64,000 bases of DNA, taken from Onchocerca lupi. Taxonomy: Eukaryota; Nematoda; Chromadorea; Rhabditida; Onchocercidae. The notes beneath the pieces were generated by a model. The model was not told the origin of the DNA. It searched no databases and saw only the letters and a list, made by a program, of their open reading frames with translations. The stretch covers positions 1 through 64,000 of the forward strand of contig JAOVVO010000295.1 in the NCBI GenBank assembly GCA_028564675.1, written 5' to 3'. Below are positions 40,301-52,279 of the stretch, piece after piece. Numbering within the stretch: position 1 is the stretch's first letter; each line of letters starts with the position of its first letter. A program made the position numbers and the translations under genes.

Positions 40301-42510
40301 GAGTTAAACTAAAACCGCTAAAAAAACTCTGAATCTTGCTCTCTTTAACCAAGCAACTCGTGCAATTTTCTCCGATAAAATATCTCAAATTAACATAATT
40401 AATGTTAGCAATTTTAAATTAAAGTTCTTTTTATGCTATAAACATCTTACATAAAAGATTAGTTCCATTCGCTTAAATGACGATAAAATTTTAATTTTCA
40501 ACAAGATTATTTCTGTCCATCAAAATTGAACTCGGTATGAAAACGAATCAACTGATGAAAGTACAGTAATTAAATGATGAAATCAACAAGATTCATGAGC
40601 TGAATGTCCTTATATTAATCGCCGAATTTCGATGGACAGAAGGTCAATAAACATGAATTCCCATGTGATAGTAATCACAATTCTATTATACCCAATAAAT
40701 ATACGAATTTAGAGCAAATTTCAGTGATCATTGATATTCAACAAATTTAACTGTTATATAGGAAATTAAATGAATGCGATTTGATTTCATCATAAAAAAT
40801 CTTGTTGCAACAATCTGTCAATAAAAATTCTGTAATAATAAACCTTGTTACAACAATTTGTCGATATTTCGCTGTAGCATCAATGAGACAATCTAATTCA
40901 TATGTCGAAATGCCATCTACCCAGCATTTTTTTATACCCTTCGATCGTTGCTCATTCCATTCGGTAAACAGTTTCCCTCCAATGGATGCCAAATATGTAA
41001 CATCAACAAACCATGAACGTCCCTTACACTATAAATAGTATTTTCAATTAAAAAAAAAAGTAGATCAAAGACCACTTTTAGTGAACTCGTTATCTTTCTG
41101 ATGATAAAGAAATTTTTATTTAAAATGGAATTCTGAAACTTTAGTTTAATTTGGCGAAATTCAAAAGCAAATGTGTCAGATTATCAATAGTGAATAGTTT
41201 TTCAAAACAGTTTTACAGATAGAATAATGAGCCTCTTTCAAGATAACAATGTAAATACTAAGAATTGCAGCACTCAGTGATAGATCTTTCTCAAAGTAGT
41301 AATTACAATTTCGAAAAAGCTTACGCTTATTTCAAAGTCTCTGTATGGTGTCTGTCCATTAAGATCTTGAGGTGAGAGTGTTTCGATGATCCGCAACCTT
41401 AATGTTACATCAACTCTCGATCCACTTCGTGTTTTCTCTTGCAGTACAATACTCGATGTATCCCATAAATCTCTATAAACCTGTACAACACAAAATATTG
41501 GAAAATACGACTGACAACATATTATGATTAAAATAAAAGAATGAATATTATTAAGATTAGGAATATCATAATTAATAAGATGAATATCGTAGATATGAGA
41601 AATATTACAGTGAAAATAATGCTAATATATTGAGATTAAATTAGAACCATAGAAAAAAAACTGAATAAAGGGAGATTTTTATTCAAACATGTAAACTAAG
41701 AGAATAAAATAAAAGAAGGCCTTGAAATGAAAAGCCCCAACGGATAACACAACATCAACAAGTAGTGAATAGGCACAATGTTCCTCCGGATTTACACTTA
41801 ATACCCATTCATCATGTGATTTCTTCTTTGTACACTGAAAACATCAAAATTTAAAAGAAATAACAAGAAAATAAGCCAAAATTTTTTAAAACAATTTCAT
41901 TAACCGAAAAGAACGATGTGAAAACGACGAGATGGGAAAGACATGCCATAAGCACTGTAAATTAATAAGAATAACTACAAAAGTAACATAAATAAAGAAA
42001 GTATTCCATAAATTCTGAGATCCTACTGCAGAAAACCGGAATAGTGAAAATCTAAAACCCGGAGTAAAACATTCAATAGGTTTAGGGAATGATATGTTTA
42101 CAAGCTATAAGACCTAAAATGAATAATGACAGGAGCGATAAAGCAGTTAGAATTTCATTTTTTTATGTTCAAAATGTGACAACAGAATAACAATTTTATT
42201 CAAATTTCATACCAAAAGTGATTTTAGTTGTAAATAAACTTTTCAGGTGTTTTACTAGTAACTAAAATTTTTTAAAAATTCAACAGTCTAAACTGTTTAA
42301 TTTAAATGCAAGATAAATAGCTCAATCCGTAGCAAACAATACTTCAAGACCGAATAAATCAAATTTAATATAATACTTTCGCATTCTAAAACGAGCAGCA
42401 AAACCAACTTGTATCGTACAGCAATATCCATATTCTGAAACTGCTGAAGACCATCCATTTGATAAATCAGCGCCACTCCACGTGCGTTCTAATGTCCATG
42501 CTTGCTCCAT
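37344..42510 (-). CDS. Unrecognised multi-exon gene, about 490-520 aa
   Basis: Exons, 5' to 3' on the minus strand: 42343-42510, 41742-41834, 41325-41480, 40844-41028, 40148-40258, 39837-39942, 38751-38859 and 38274-38414. An unresolved part follows near 38000-38200, then 37668-37846 and 37344-37555. All junctions except the unresolved one agree in phase. The start is MEQAWTLERTW, with no signal peptide. Typical segments are VSEYGYCCTIQVGFAARF, VYRDLWDTSSIVLQEKTRSG, RSWFVDVTYLASIGGKLF, RRLEYAVCYKLARLGDTI, NYMVASMNVGVMLLNF and FVNIDDHLNVHQYFPEEL. I see no clear membrane helix or catalytic motif and do not recognise the family. The strongest evidence of coding is the open, phased exon chain with good acceptors. 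In the unresolved part, one exon beginning at the acceptor near 38194 hits a stop unless the frame shifts, so there is a missing exon, an assembly slip or a break there. Confidence 0.65.
38908..38932. other. Perfect 9-bp inverted repeat, 7-nt loop
   Basis: TCTTCCGGT is followed by ctacttc and ACCGGAAGA. Two more outer bases can partly pair. It is an unusually stable hairpin for this AT-rich region. It lies in an intron of the minus-strand gene about 50 bp before the exon at 38859, where it could affect splicing, which is an inference. Confidence 0.6.
39045..39061 (+). other. G-quadruplex-forming G tract
   Basis: G8-A-G3-A-G4 in a strongly AT-rich region. The runs satisfy a four-tract G-quadruplex pattern on the plus strand. 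On the gene's own (minus) strand it is a C-rich pyrimidine tract inside an intron. Confidence 0.8.
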
Positions 42511-43386
42511 ATTGCGTTATATCATCGGGAAATCACTAAACCTATTTTTTTTTTTTTTGATGAGAAAAGTAAAAGCACCCTTTAATCTCATGAAATTTCA
42601 TTCCATAATGGTATAAAAAATATACAGAAATATAAATTATCCATAATTTTTCATTTTCCAAGCGCATGTAATGTAAAACTGCAATTGAAATAGAAGGATA
42701 CTTGTTTTTAACTCAAAATCTAAACCATTAATTCCAGTAAACAATATGATTGAATATAAATGCTGTTTATCACATATTATATACATGGTTGGCATTAATA
42801 CAAGCTATACAAATATATTTCAGATAAAAATCACAAAAATAAGATGGTAAACAGAGAGAATAGAAAACAATCGAAAGATACAAGGGACAACTTTCTGTTA
42901 TCATAAACAACCAAACGATGAAGAAATAAATCGTTCCTATTTCTTTAAACTATCCAAGCCTATTCCATAAGCAAGCAGATTTTTGATATAAAGTGCTGCC
43001 TGATTCACTTTCCCAAGTGATTTCAATTTTTAACTTTATACTTGATCTCGAAATGATCTTGAGGTGTCGGTAAATTGCATAATGCGCACAAATTTCGCTT
43101 TAATATCATCTTAATTAGTATTTTACTCTCTAACTTATTTTAATTAACTAAATGAATTGACCATAGACAATTGTTTGATTGATTTAGTAGATGATAAATG
43201 ATGGACAGCTGATATTACTAATCTTTTCTGAAAGACAAAAACTTATTCTTTTCAAAACAAATTAATTAAAATTCTAAATTAAGCTAATATTAAACAAGAA
43301 ATTTTGGAAGGAAACAGTGATTTAGCATAAAATGAAAATATAACAGACCGTAAATTAGATTCGCCGAAATAAAAATATAATATTAA
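42511..43386. other. Intergenic region, head of one minus gene to tail of the next
   Basis: It must contain the AMPK beta 3' UTR and the promoter of the gene starting at 42510. I see no coding sequence and no clear regulatory motif. Confidence 0.5.
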
Positions 43387-45837
43387 TTAAATTGGTTTAT
43401 AAAGTAGCGTTGTCACATATTTCTTGCGATAACGATGTGTTGCGGAAAGTACCATAACACCATCCTTAATTGATAAAGCATAAAGATGGTTCAGCATTAC
43501 GTGGTTTGGCTCCGGTAACACATTTGGGTCACACTGCATGGGCGTATCCTTGTTGAGAATCACCTGTAAAAAATAAAAACAAATAAACATATTTAACATA
43601 AGGCGTTGACATAATATTAAAATTATGATAAGTATAGTGCCGATATGAAATTTTGGCATCAACTAATGAAAAATGGTACGCTCAGAAAAAACTGATGTGA
43701 TTAACAAAGGAATGAAAATAGGAGACAAATCACGACTAAATCAAAAAAAAAAAAAAAAAAAATTATGTCATAGCATTTTTTCTTCGGTCAACAGTAATCA
43801 GTTGGGAGCTTGAAATTCATTCCATCTCTCAAAAAGATTAAATACGTTTTGCTTCTACTATCGCTAAGAGGAAAGTTGAAAATGAGTAAAAATATTGATT
43901 ATTGATTAAAACAAACAAGAAAGGATTGCAGAAAGATTATCATAACTTAAAATTAAAGTCTTTAAGAAGATTTCAACAAGACCTGCAGAAGATGAGGTGG
44001 TAAAACTGGTGGATTTTGAGCCTTTTCGAATTCTCTACGGTCTGGTATTTCTTGAGTAAAATTTTTCAACTTCTCAATTTCGCGCTCATTCGGTGTGTCA
44101 TGGGAAGAGGGTGGTGCACCAGTCATATTCACTTTCCTCAATACTTCTCCAGCATTTGATGATGCTAAATCACGATCAAGTGCATCGAATACCTAAAATT
44201 ATATGTTAAAGAAAAAAGAAAAAAAACAATGGCTACTGAAAACTAACCTAATATGATGCCATGAAATTATTCACAGAATTTCTTACATAATATTTATATA
44301 ATCTATTAACTAATCTTTTTTAAGAAACTTAAATAAGGCCCAAAATGAAAGCTGACGTGATGAGGAGAACAAATATGTGAAATAAAAAATTTTGCAAAAT
44401 CTGCTTAACAATATATTTGGGTGAACTTGGATTTCCCTCTTTGACAGAACATTTTATATCGACAGAAAAAGTGCATTTTTCTAGATAATTAATGAATGAG
44501 GAAAAAAAAAAGAAAAAGCATTGCACTATCCAAATCATTTTAGAATGATTTTTATTTTCTTAAGTCCAAAAAAGAAGTACTTCGAAATCAGCTTCATCAA
44601 TTGCAATGACATTGTTCTGACTACCAAATTTATTGTCGGTTTTCGCAGCGTTTTCGTCAACTACCCATTTTCCATCAATAAAAAATTTATATTCATATCT
44701 ACCTGTAAAAGCCGACTTTGATAGATAGAATGAAATTTATTTATTTCAAAAATGAAATGAGATCTACTGTCCAAAACGTCTTTTTTGATCAGATGACATT
44801 TCTCCTGTATTGGAAAACTTGAAAAGAAATTGCAAAGCACACATTACTGTAGTTTCTTTTCAGTCGATCTCAGAGTTTGCGCTTACCGGGATTCAAATTA
44901 AGGATAGTTGAAAAATCCTGGGTAGATTTGCATAATGGTGTCATTTTTTTCCAACCATCCCAGGAACCTGATATATAAACTCCGCCTGCTTGACTTCCTC
45001 CTTGCCATTTAAAAACCACAGGATATTCATTTGCTTCAGAAAATTGGATGCTTGGTGTAGAAACAGACCCGTCGCTTTTTGCAATTTTCATCTGAAATAA
45101 TCGCTAAATTGAAAAAAAGAATGAAAATTCAAAAACCTCAATCTATTTTCTGATTTTAGAAAAAAGTATATGTATACTTTTTTTGAAATAAAGATCTTAC
45201 CTACGCAACATTCAAAGATATAATAACATCGAAGATTAAATTAAATCCATTAAGTAGTTTCCTTTCTTTTCAATAAACAGTAAAAGCAGAGCTGAATAAC
45301 ACGATAAAAAAAAAGAAAAAAAAAGAGAAAATCAATAACAGAAGATTAATGATCAACAGAGGGCTGAATGGTAATCTATCAATCTAGGCCTTGAGCTCGT
45401 GTAGGTGTTTTGTTTTTTTTTTGTTTTTGTTTTTTTTTCAAAGAAAAACATAACAATCTATCAATTGTAATGATTTGATTTTATAAATTCTGCACTGATC
45501 TCTGATTTTATAAATTTTTATAAATTTTCTGCACAATCTCTCTGATAAATAGAACAAGATACTAAGACTTGATATGAGATATGGTTAATTAGAGAAAGCA
45601 AACGATAATACGCATCTTCGAATGCATTATCAATATATCAATTCCAAGAAAAGCTTAATGAATGAAATGTATAGATACCTGTACAGGACATCCATCTTCT
45701 GTCGTGCCACCACCACTCATGATGTTGCCAGAGACACCACTACCACCAGCAACAATACCAGTTGCCCATTGTCGTCCGCGTTGTTGTCCATCGAGGGCAC
45801 GCTCTCGTTTATGAATTCCACCTTGATTATTGCCCAT
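43387..45837 (-). CDS. aakb: AMP-activated protein kinase, beta regulatory subunit (5 exons, 290 aa)
   Basis: Exons 45679-45837, 44887-45091, 44581-44702, 43983-44192 and 43387-43563 join in phase to 873 nt. The beta subunit scaffolds the alpha and gamma subunits and senses glycogen. The protein starts MGNNQ, a likely N-myristoylation site. A CBM48 glycogen-binding domain covers about residues 70-160: VYISGSWDGWKKMTPL, then YEYKFFIDGKWVVDE and SQNNVIAIDEADFE. It keeps the two sugar-stacking Trp residues, the Lys of YKFF, and the Ser equivalent to mammalian Ser108 (PLCKS versus PLTRS). The C-terminal alpha/gamma-binding domain is nearly identical to animal orthologues: PPHLLQVILNKDT, PEPNHVMLNHLYALSIKDG and THRYRKKYVTTLLYKPI. 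Length is normal for the family (about 270-290 aa). Intron 1 and the exon 1 donor have a duplicated copy at 47445-47619. Confidence 0.97.
45523..45701 (-). repeat. Duplicated segment, AMPK beta exon 1/intron 1 copy
   Basis: This part of intron 1 plus the last 23 bases of exon 1 is closely matched, same orientation, by 47445-47619. Shared stretches include gatatgagatatggttaatt, cgataatacgcatcttc and catccatcttc. This is the copy with a functional donor (CAG/gtatct). Confidence 0.9.
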
Positions 45838-46663
45838 GTCACAACCCGTCTGCTTCGTCTTCTTCCACGGTTTCACCCCAACAAGATTTTCGTTCTTTAT
45901 ACTCAGTGCTGTTCTTCTTTATAATAATGAATACTCACTTTTGCACAATTTTTCTGCAATCTCAAAACATTAGAATAAAAAAAGTGAAAAGGGAAAAGAG
46001 AAAGCACGGAAAAAAGAAAAGAAAGAGAAACACAGAAGGTGGATATGAATGAACAAAACAATTAACTAAATTTGCGATCAATAAAATTATTAAATAATCA
46101 CAAAACAACTGACAACATCTCATCTTTCAAGTTTTCAAGAAAAAAAAAAAGGATAGAATATAGTCAGTCGTTTGGAATAATTGAATCATTCCCATCCTTT
46201 TTTTTATCTGTATTAAAAAATATGCTGAACTAGCTTCTATATTCTCCACAATCCCGAAATGTTTGCAATAGTTGGGAGTACCATCAAAATAGTATCGCAA
46301 TAGTTTCATTAACTCACAAATACATTACTGAACTTGTTTTAATTGGTATTTTGAAATATTTTGGAATCTAATCTATGAGAAGCAAGAAATAAAAAATTTT
46401 GTTTATCCTTTCTTCTCGCCGACCAAACAAATAATGCTTGGGCAACAGAGTAATTAGTTGTGTATTTACATTATTAATTTTACAGATCAAGAGAAGAAAT
46501 TTGCATTGAAAATAATAAAGAAATAGAGACGAAAGAGTTTGAGAAAGATTTATGCTTCGATTGCTCAAAACGATGGAGACAATAATATGGCGAAATAGAA
46601 TAAAAGATGAGTGACAAAGAAGAAAAGATAACGGCAAAATAAAATAAAAGAAAAAAACTGTTA

Positions 46664-46744
46664 AGAGCAAATGATAAACACAAATTATAATAGAAAAGAA
46701 CTAATAAAGAGCAAATGATAAACACAAATTATAATAGAAAAGAA
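46664..46744 (+). repeat. Perfect 37-bp direct repeat
   Basis: Copies at 46664-46700 and 46708-46744 begin agagcaaatgataaacac and are identical over 37 bases, separated by 7 bp. The identity indicates a recent local duplication. Confidence 0.95.
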
Positions 46745-47444
46745 AAGGTAAAAGCAAAATAAAGACAATAATATATTCAATAAGTAAAATTAGATCTCAC
46801 TAAAATTAGTCATAGTCATACAAAACAGTTAATCATAGATTAAATGATAATATGACATGATAACATCATCATTTATCTCTTAAGTTTATAAAAGCTATTA
46901 TTAAAATTATTTCTTTAAACTGATTCATTATTTAAGCGAATGTTTAAGTTTTAACTTGCTAGCCTAAAGTACACTGCATATCGCGAAAATAGATTAACAA
47001 ATATAATATTCTGGAAAGATCAAATGCTACTTCGAAAAAACTCCTCCTTTCTCTGAAGAAACTTATTTCCCAAATTCGTGTAATTCTCAATAAAATTCGC
47101 AAACGATTATTTCTAAAAATTCTTTTTGTTATTATCCTAGGCATAGGTAAGCACGTACCACCCTCAATAAAATCAGCAAATTAACTTCACCAACTTTAAA
47201 AAATACATTCCAGGAATGCCTATCATCTCAAAACCCACTTAATATAGCACTTTGAACAACCAAACATCATGTGTCAGCTGTTGCGGCCCGTTATTCCTTG
47301 ACCAAAGTCCCGAATTGCCAATCTCTTAGCTTCTCAGTGTTTTTTTTTCCTTGCTTCTTGCTCTTTTTTTACTTGTCCCTTCTCTGTTCTAACATTTCAT
47401 CTGTCCGCTTTTTTCCTTTGTCCTGATTCCTAAATATTCTATGT

Positions 47445-47619
47445 TAATTTTCTACATAATCTTTCTGATAAATGGAACAAGATACTAAGATTTGATATGA
47501 GATATGGTTAATTAGAGAAGGCAATCGATAATACGCATCTTCCAATGCATTATTAATGTATTCCAAGAAAAACTCAATGAATAAAATATATACATATCTG
47601 TACAGAACATCCATCTTCC
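47445..47619 (-). pseudogene. Partial duplicate of the AMPK beta exon 1/intron 1 junction, donor lost
   Basis: About 175 bp match 45523-45701 at high identity in the same orientation. On the minus strand the copy reads ATGGAAGATGGATG then TTCTGTACAG/atatgt. The parent reads GAAGATGGATG then TCCTGTACAG/gtatct. The change from GT to AT abolishes the 5' splice site. Only the last codons of exon 1 are included, with no myristoylation start. It lies about 1.6 kb upstream of the AMPK start codon. It is probably a dead fragment, but an alternative leader exon in a relative with an intact donor is conceivable. Confidence 0.8.
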
Positions 47620-48220
47620 ATTACGGAAAGCTATTTCTAAATTTGAAACATATTTATCAGTCCCTTTATCGTGATAAGAATCCTCTCCTCCTTTATAATA
47701 ATCATTTTATCATTGCGCAGACGTTTTCAATAATAATAACTAGCATCATGAGAGTTATTTTAAAATGAATCAATTAATTAAATGATCATTAAATACTTAT
47801 TTCAGATCATAAACGTGATGAAATAAGCTCATATTACTATCTACTGGTTTATTCATCAATATGTTTAACAATAGTCTGAATATCGCTTCAGAAGGTATGA
47901 AAAAACCGTAATTTAGTGATCTCATCAATTCATATTATCGGAAAACAATATTAAATGACATGAAACAATTGCAAAAGATCATTTCGTGCTGAAATAAATT
48001 CAGTTACTGGTTGCTTCATAGTTTAGCTCGGTTAATTATAATAAATTGGTCTTACATTATTGCTTGCAATTTAACTATTTAGTACATTTTAATTTTCTTT
48101 AAATTTGTTATTCCATAGCTTTATGATATCTGGAACCATTTATTAAATTTGCCAAGAAATTTGCAGATTATCGATTTGGATCGTATAATACTATCAAACA
48201 AGAACCAATTGATCAGTCTA

Positions 48221-48849
48221 ATGGCATCAGGGGAGAGTGCTCTTCGAGAACAAATTAAGGAATTAAAAGACAAAATTGCATATATCGAAGAAGAAATGGT
48301 TCAACTTCGAAAACGCCGAAGAGCTTACATTGCAAAATTGAAACTCATGGTAGGAGACTTACAATCTCTTTTCTTTCCCTCTCTGAAATCTCAGAAAAAT
48401 AAACCACTTGGAGTCTGTGTAGGTTTATCGGAGTAGCTTAACAGATGATATCGTAAATTCCTCCAGAAAATCTTTATCTGGGGACAATCACGATATCATC
48501 CGAAAGATTTTCATAATTGCGAATGGGAACAATTAAATACAGATGAAAGTTGTAATTAAATGTAAAGACTAGATTTTTCGAAACATTCAAGAAATTTTTC
48601 CAGGAGAACCATATAGATGGATATCACTCAAAGGGAGATATTGAAAATACGGATAGCAGCGATGAGTCGTTCAGTACCACTGAATTATTGGAGCTCAGCT
48701 TATCGTCAATTAGTTCCTCGATACTTTGTAGCGACACATCGCTTTGCGATGATAGTAATCAAAATAATTCGGAAAGCAGCATAGAAGGTGGCAGACATGG
48801 CCGATTTCGCCATAAACGAAAGCAGAAAATTGGCGAAGAACAAGAATAA
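48221..48849 (+). CDS. Small coiled-coil, acidic/serine-rich protein of unknown function (about 124 aa)
   Basis: Two exons, 48221-48349 and 48604-48849, join in phase 0 with a gtagga donor and a ccag acceptor. The first in-frame ATG (MASGES) is at 48221. The frame is open back to an acceptor at 48166, so an upstream exon may exist. Exon 1 encodes a charged helix likely to form a coiled coil (REQIKELKDKIAYIEEEM, LRKRRRAYIAKLKLM). Exon 2 encodes a Ser/Asp/Glu-rich, probably disordered tail (TDSSDESFSTTELLELSLSS) ending in a basic patch (GRFRHKRKQKIGEEQE) that could be a nuclear localisation signal. I recognise no family. Codon use is balanced and the splice sites fit, so it is probably a real gene. 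It is divergent from AMPK beta and convergent with the carrier gene. Confidence 0.6.
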
Positions 48850-49409
48850 ACGAGAAACTCTATAAGTAATCAAATGATTGCAAACGATGTTCAAATTCAT
48901 ACTGCTTTTGATTGGCAACAACTATTTCTCATCATTCAAATGCATTTTTTTTCTTTTTAGGAAATTATTAAAAATCTGAATTAATTTCACCAAACATGAT
49001 ATTTCTGGCCGAATAGATTTGTCACCACTTGCTTTTGCTATGAAAGAAATAGTTCTTTGTTTTTCACTTCTGCCCACATATATACAAAGCGTTCTGAGAT
49101 TTAAAATATAAGTATCGCAATACAATACAAACTGAGCTAACCTAACATACAACGGAATAGCAAGTTCATTCCATTCCAACTCTAGCGAATGATAATCGAA
49201 ATGTTGCTTCAAATCAGCAGATGTATATGGAAGAAAGCAATTCCCTATGGTTTTGGAATTTTATATAAAAAATTAAATGTTCTGGAATCGAGATAGTCCA
49301 GCAAAAGAAGATATAAAGTCTTATTTCAAGAGGTACATTAGGCAGTATAGCCTTTGATTCATCACATTTTGATACCACCTACATTCAGTAATTATCCGCA
49401 GTTTCAATG
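48850..49409. other. Intergenic region between convergent genes
   Basis: It holds the 3' ends of the small coiled-coil gene (plus) and the ADP/ATP carrier (minus). The minus-strand open frame at 48922-49212 has no start context or similarity, and I do not call it a gene. Confidence 0.5.
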
Positions 49410-52279
49410 CTATAAATACTTCGAAAATTCATTGTAAAAGGCCAAAATGAGAGCAGCACCAGTACCACGTATCGTATTCACCCATAAACCGCTAAAGTAT
49501 GATTTGAAGCCTTCCTCATACCACATCTTCTGTAATAGATTTCATAATATCATTAAGATTATCGCAATGGTTTCAAACATTGCACTAGTTCCAAATTCCC
49601 ATAATATGACAATCTCTATACAACTAATTGTTGGAAGCGTGTCATATTCTGGAAAAATGATTAGAACTACACTGATTTAAACTGAAATTTGGACTAAATT
49701 TCTAGAGAACCTAAAAAAAAAAAGGGTTACACAGCTTAATTCATAGGAAATTTCCCTTCGCAGTAGTAACTTCTTTACTAATTATTCTAATTGTCATTAC
49801 AAAAAAAAAGAAAAGAAAAAGGATTTCTTAAAGATCTGAAACTGCTAAATCAAAGATCGAATTGAACTGGACTAATTTTTAAGTCTGTTAATGCTATTAA
49901 GCTGAGAGAAACATACTGTGGTACAATGCCATACTCCTCGGTAAAGTACATCATTTCGACCAGCCTGCATCATAAGACGTCTGCGTATTGTATCCAATGG
50001 ATAGGAAATTAAAGCTGCTGTAAACGTTACTACCTATAATCATAATTGCATGTTCTTTTAATTTAAAAATCTCTCTAAATTTTCGAAATTCATCAATGAG
50101 TCAGTATTTTCAGTACTTCTTCCATATTATCTGAAGCAAATATTTCCAATACCTGGCCAATCAAAAAAGCATTTATGAAACTGATATCACTACTGCCATA
50201 TTTAGTTAATTGTATTTTCGCTGTATCAAAAAGACCATAATAAGCTCCACGATACAGAAAAATATACTGAAGTGACGGCCAAAAACCACTGCAAAAATTA
50301 TATTTTATGCAAATTTCTGCGGCAAAAAAAGAAGAGTAACTGATGAATTGGAAACAAATTTGCTTTCGTTTCATAAATCGAACTTACAAGGTTTCTATAG
50401 TCTTCCTTATGCATAAATATAATAGCTGATTTGAAATATATTCTGGCTGTAAGCAAATAAAAGAAATAACTTACTAATACAATCCATGAATTCCCTCATG
50501 TTTGAATATCTTGTACATGCAGTTGAAAAAACCTGAGAATTCTCGAGATGTCTTTTTTCCCATATCGACAGCTAATCTAAATATTTAGTTATTGTTGAAG
50601 TTGCGTGACTATCAATAAAATTACAAGAACAAATTTGCAGATAACAATGACGCCAGAAGTTGAGCTTAAACGTTGACAAAATTTAAATTCTAACTTTATT
50701 ATTTTATTAAAATTATTCGAAGCCACATAAATATTTAAATTTCATAAAAAAAGTTCACCTTGTTCTTACAAAATCCAGAGGGTATATTATGCAGTACGTT
50801 GCAACACCGGATGCAGCACCAGCTCCGAGATTTCCTAAAAACTAGAATATTTTTAATAAAAATAAACCATTATTTGATAAAAAACAACGTCACCAAACAC
50901 AGTAAATTTCAGTTTCGATTTTAATAAGAATTTCAGAATAGAATCAGTTGATTTTCAGAACTATATCACTAAGCTCATAAGATATTTTTAGCGAAACATA
51001 TTTGTAGCTTATTTCTAATATTCCTAATTACAGATTTAATAAAAATAAGCATCTACGTCTGCTTTTATACCGGAAGAATTACTGTAGCAAACATATGAAA
51101 TAAAATTAGTTACTTGGAGATTTGTAAATTTACTCAAGCATAAATTCATGAACCTACTGCAAGGCGGAAGTGATCCTTCTTGCTATCAACACCATTAAGA
51201 AACCAGATCTTGAAGAAATCTTTGAAAGCAAATCCAAGGGATTCCTGTTAACATTACAGGTAAAAATACCAAGGCCTTTGTAGTTATTTAGTCATCCAAG
51301 AAAATTACAATAATGAATTCAAGTATGGTTTATATGAACAAGGACATATTTTCTAGATAACTTCAAATCCAAGTAATATTAGACAAAAGTTTCCTTTAGT
51401 TTTATAACTCATTTATTACTGAATCGCATATCGGATACTTGATCGTCAACTTTCCAAAACAGTTGAAAAAAAAAATTCTATCTAATGGCTTTACAGCTTA
51501 ACTTTTCCAATGCTTGGAAATAGATAGATCCATGAAAAGAATAAAAAAAGAAAGGCATAATTATTTCTCAATACCTGTGAACAAGCTCGAGCAATATTGA
51601 CCAAATTCCCACGCCAAAAGGATAAAAAACCTTGTTCGACTGGTATTCGGATGAAGCAATCAAGCATACCTTTATAACGTTTCTCAACTGCAATAGTTTT
51701 CTGTGCGTTTTGCAACTGAAAGGATATTATTAGATTACTTCATTAGACCGATACATTGTTTTCATTGCGATATTTTTGTTTTTTATCGATAGCTCAAATA
51801 TTCGATCGATTTCCTGCAACTATCAAACATTTGACTTTGTAGAAATGAATGCTACGCGGAAAAATGAAACAATGCACAACAGTTTTAAATACTTATCACA
51901 GTCTTCATAAATTGGAAATGCCGAAAACTCGAGAAATAGAAAACTGGAATACTATATAAAAACTTTCCGAAAATATCAATGCAGAGATAAAACTATGTAG
52001 TGCATATACTATTATAATTTTACTACTATAATTATATCACTTTTTTTTTGCATTATATCACTTTTTTTTTGCATATATTATAATTTTTTAAGCTAAAATT
52101 TTAATGATCTAATTATTAGTATTATTAATGTTTAAATCGAAATATACCTGTAAGATTAATTTAACTCGCTCGATAGGTGCTATAATTGTTTTAGCAACAA
52201 TCGCTGCGCTAGCTCCCAATGTCAAATCCTTGAGAAATTTCGTTGCATCACTAGCATTAGGTATATGATCGCGTCGCAT
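49410..52279 (-). CDS. ant: Divergent mitochondrial ADP/ATP carrier (8 exons, 305 aa)
   Basis: Exons 52148-52279, 51575-51715, 51158-51244, 50759-50841, 50475-50576, 50153-50288, 49917-50033 and 49410-49529 join in phase to 918 nt. The protein exchanges ADP and ATP across the inner mitochondrial membrane. The three-repeat carrier fold is clear: APIERVKLILQ, RGNLVNIARACSQES and FAFKDFFKIW in repeat 1; GAGAASGVATY, YPLDFVRTR and YRGAYYGLFDTAK in repeat 2; SYPLDTIRRRLMMQAGR and RGTGAALILAFYNE in repeat 3. The ADP/ATP-carrier signature RRRMMM appears as RRRLMM. Other family-invariant positions differ: RYFPTQ is RACSQE, and the nucleotide-contact Gly before the IxxY motif is Tyr (LQYIFLYR versus VQGIIIYR). 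It is therefore a fast-evolving paralogue rather than the housekeeping carrier. An attcag acceptor 7 bp before the ATG is a candidate spliced-leader site. Confidence 0.93.

Larger units (their letters stand above)
45838..48166. other. Region between AMPK beta and the small coiled-coil gene
   Basis: It should contain the AMPK beta promoter and 5' UTR on the minus strand. No coding exon is recognised. It holds a purine-rich stretch (about 45970-46040), a perfect 37-bp tandem repeat and the partial AMPK duplicate. The genes on either side diverge, so this is a shared promoter region. Confidence 0.5.

Noticed and set aside
46368..46725. Overlapping hydrophobic minus-strand frames
   Set aside because: They lie over A-rich sequence and the 37-bp tandem repeat. 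There is no similarity and no acceptable splice pattern.
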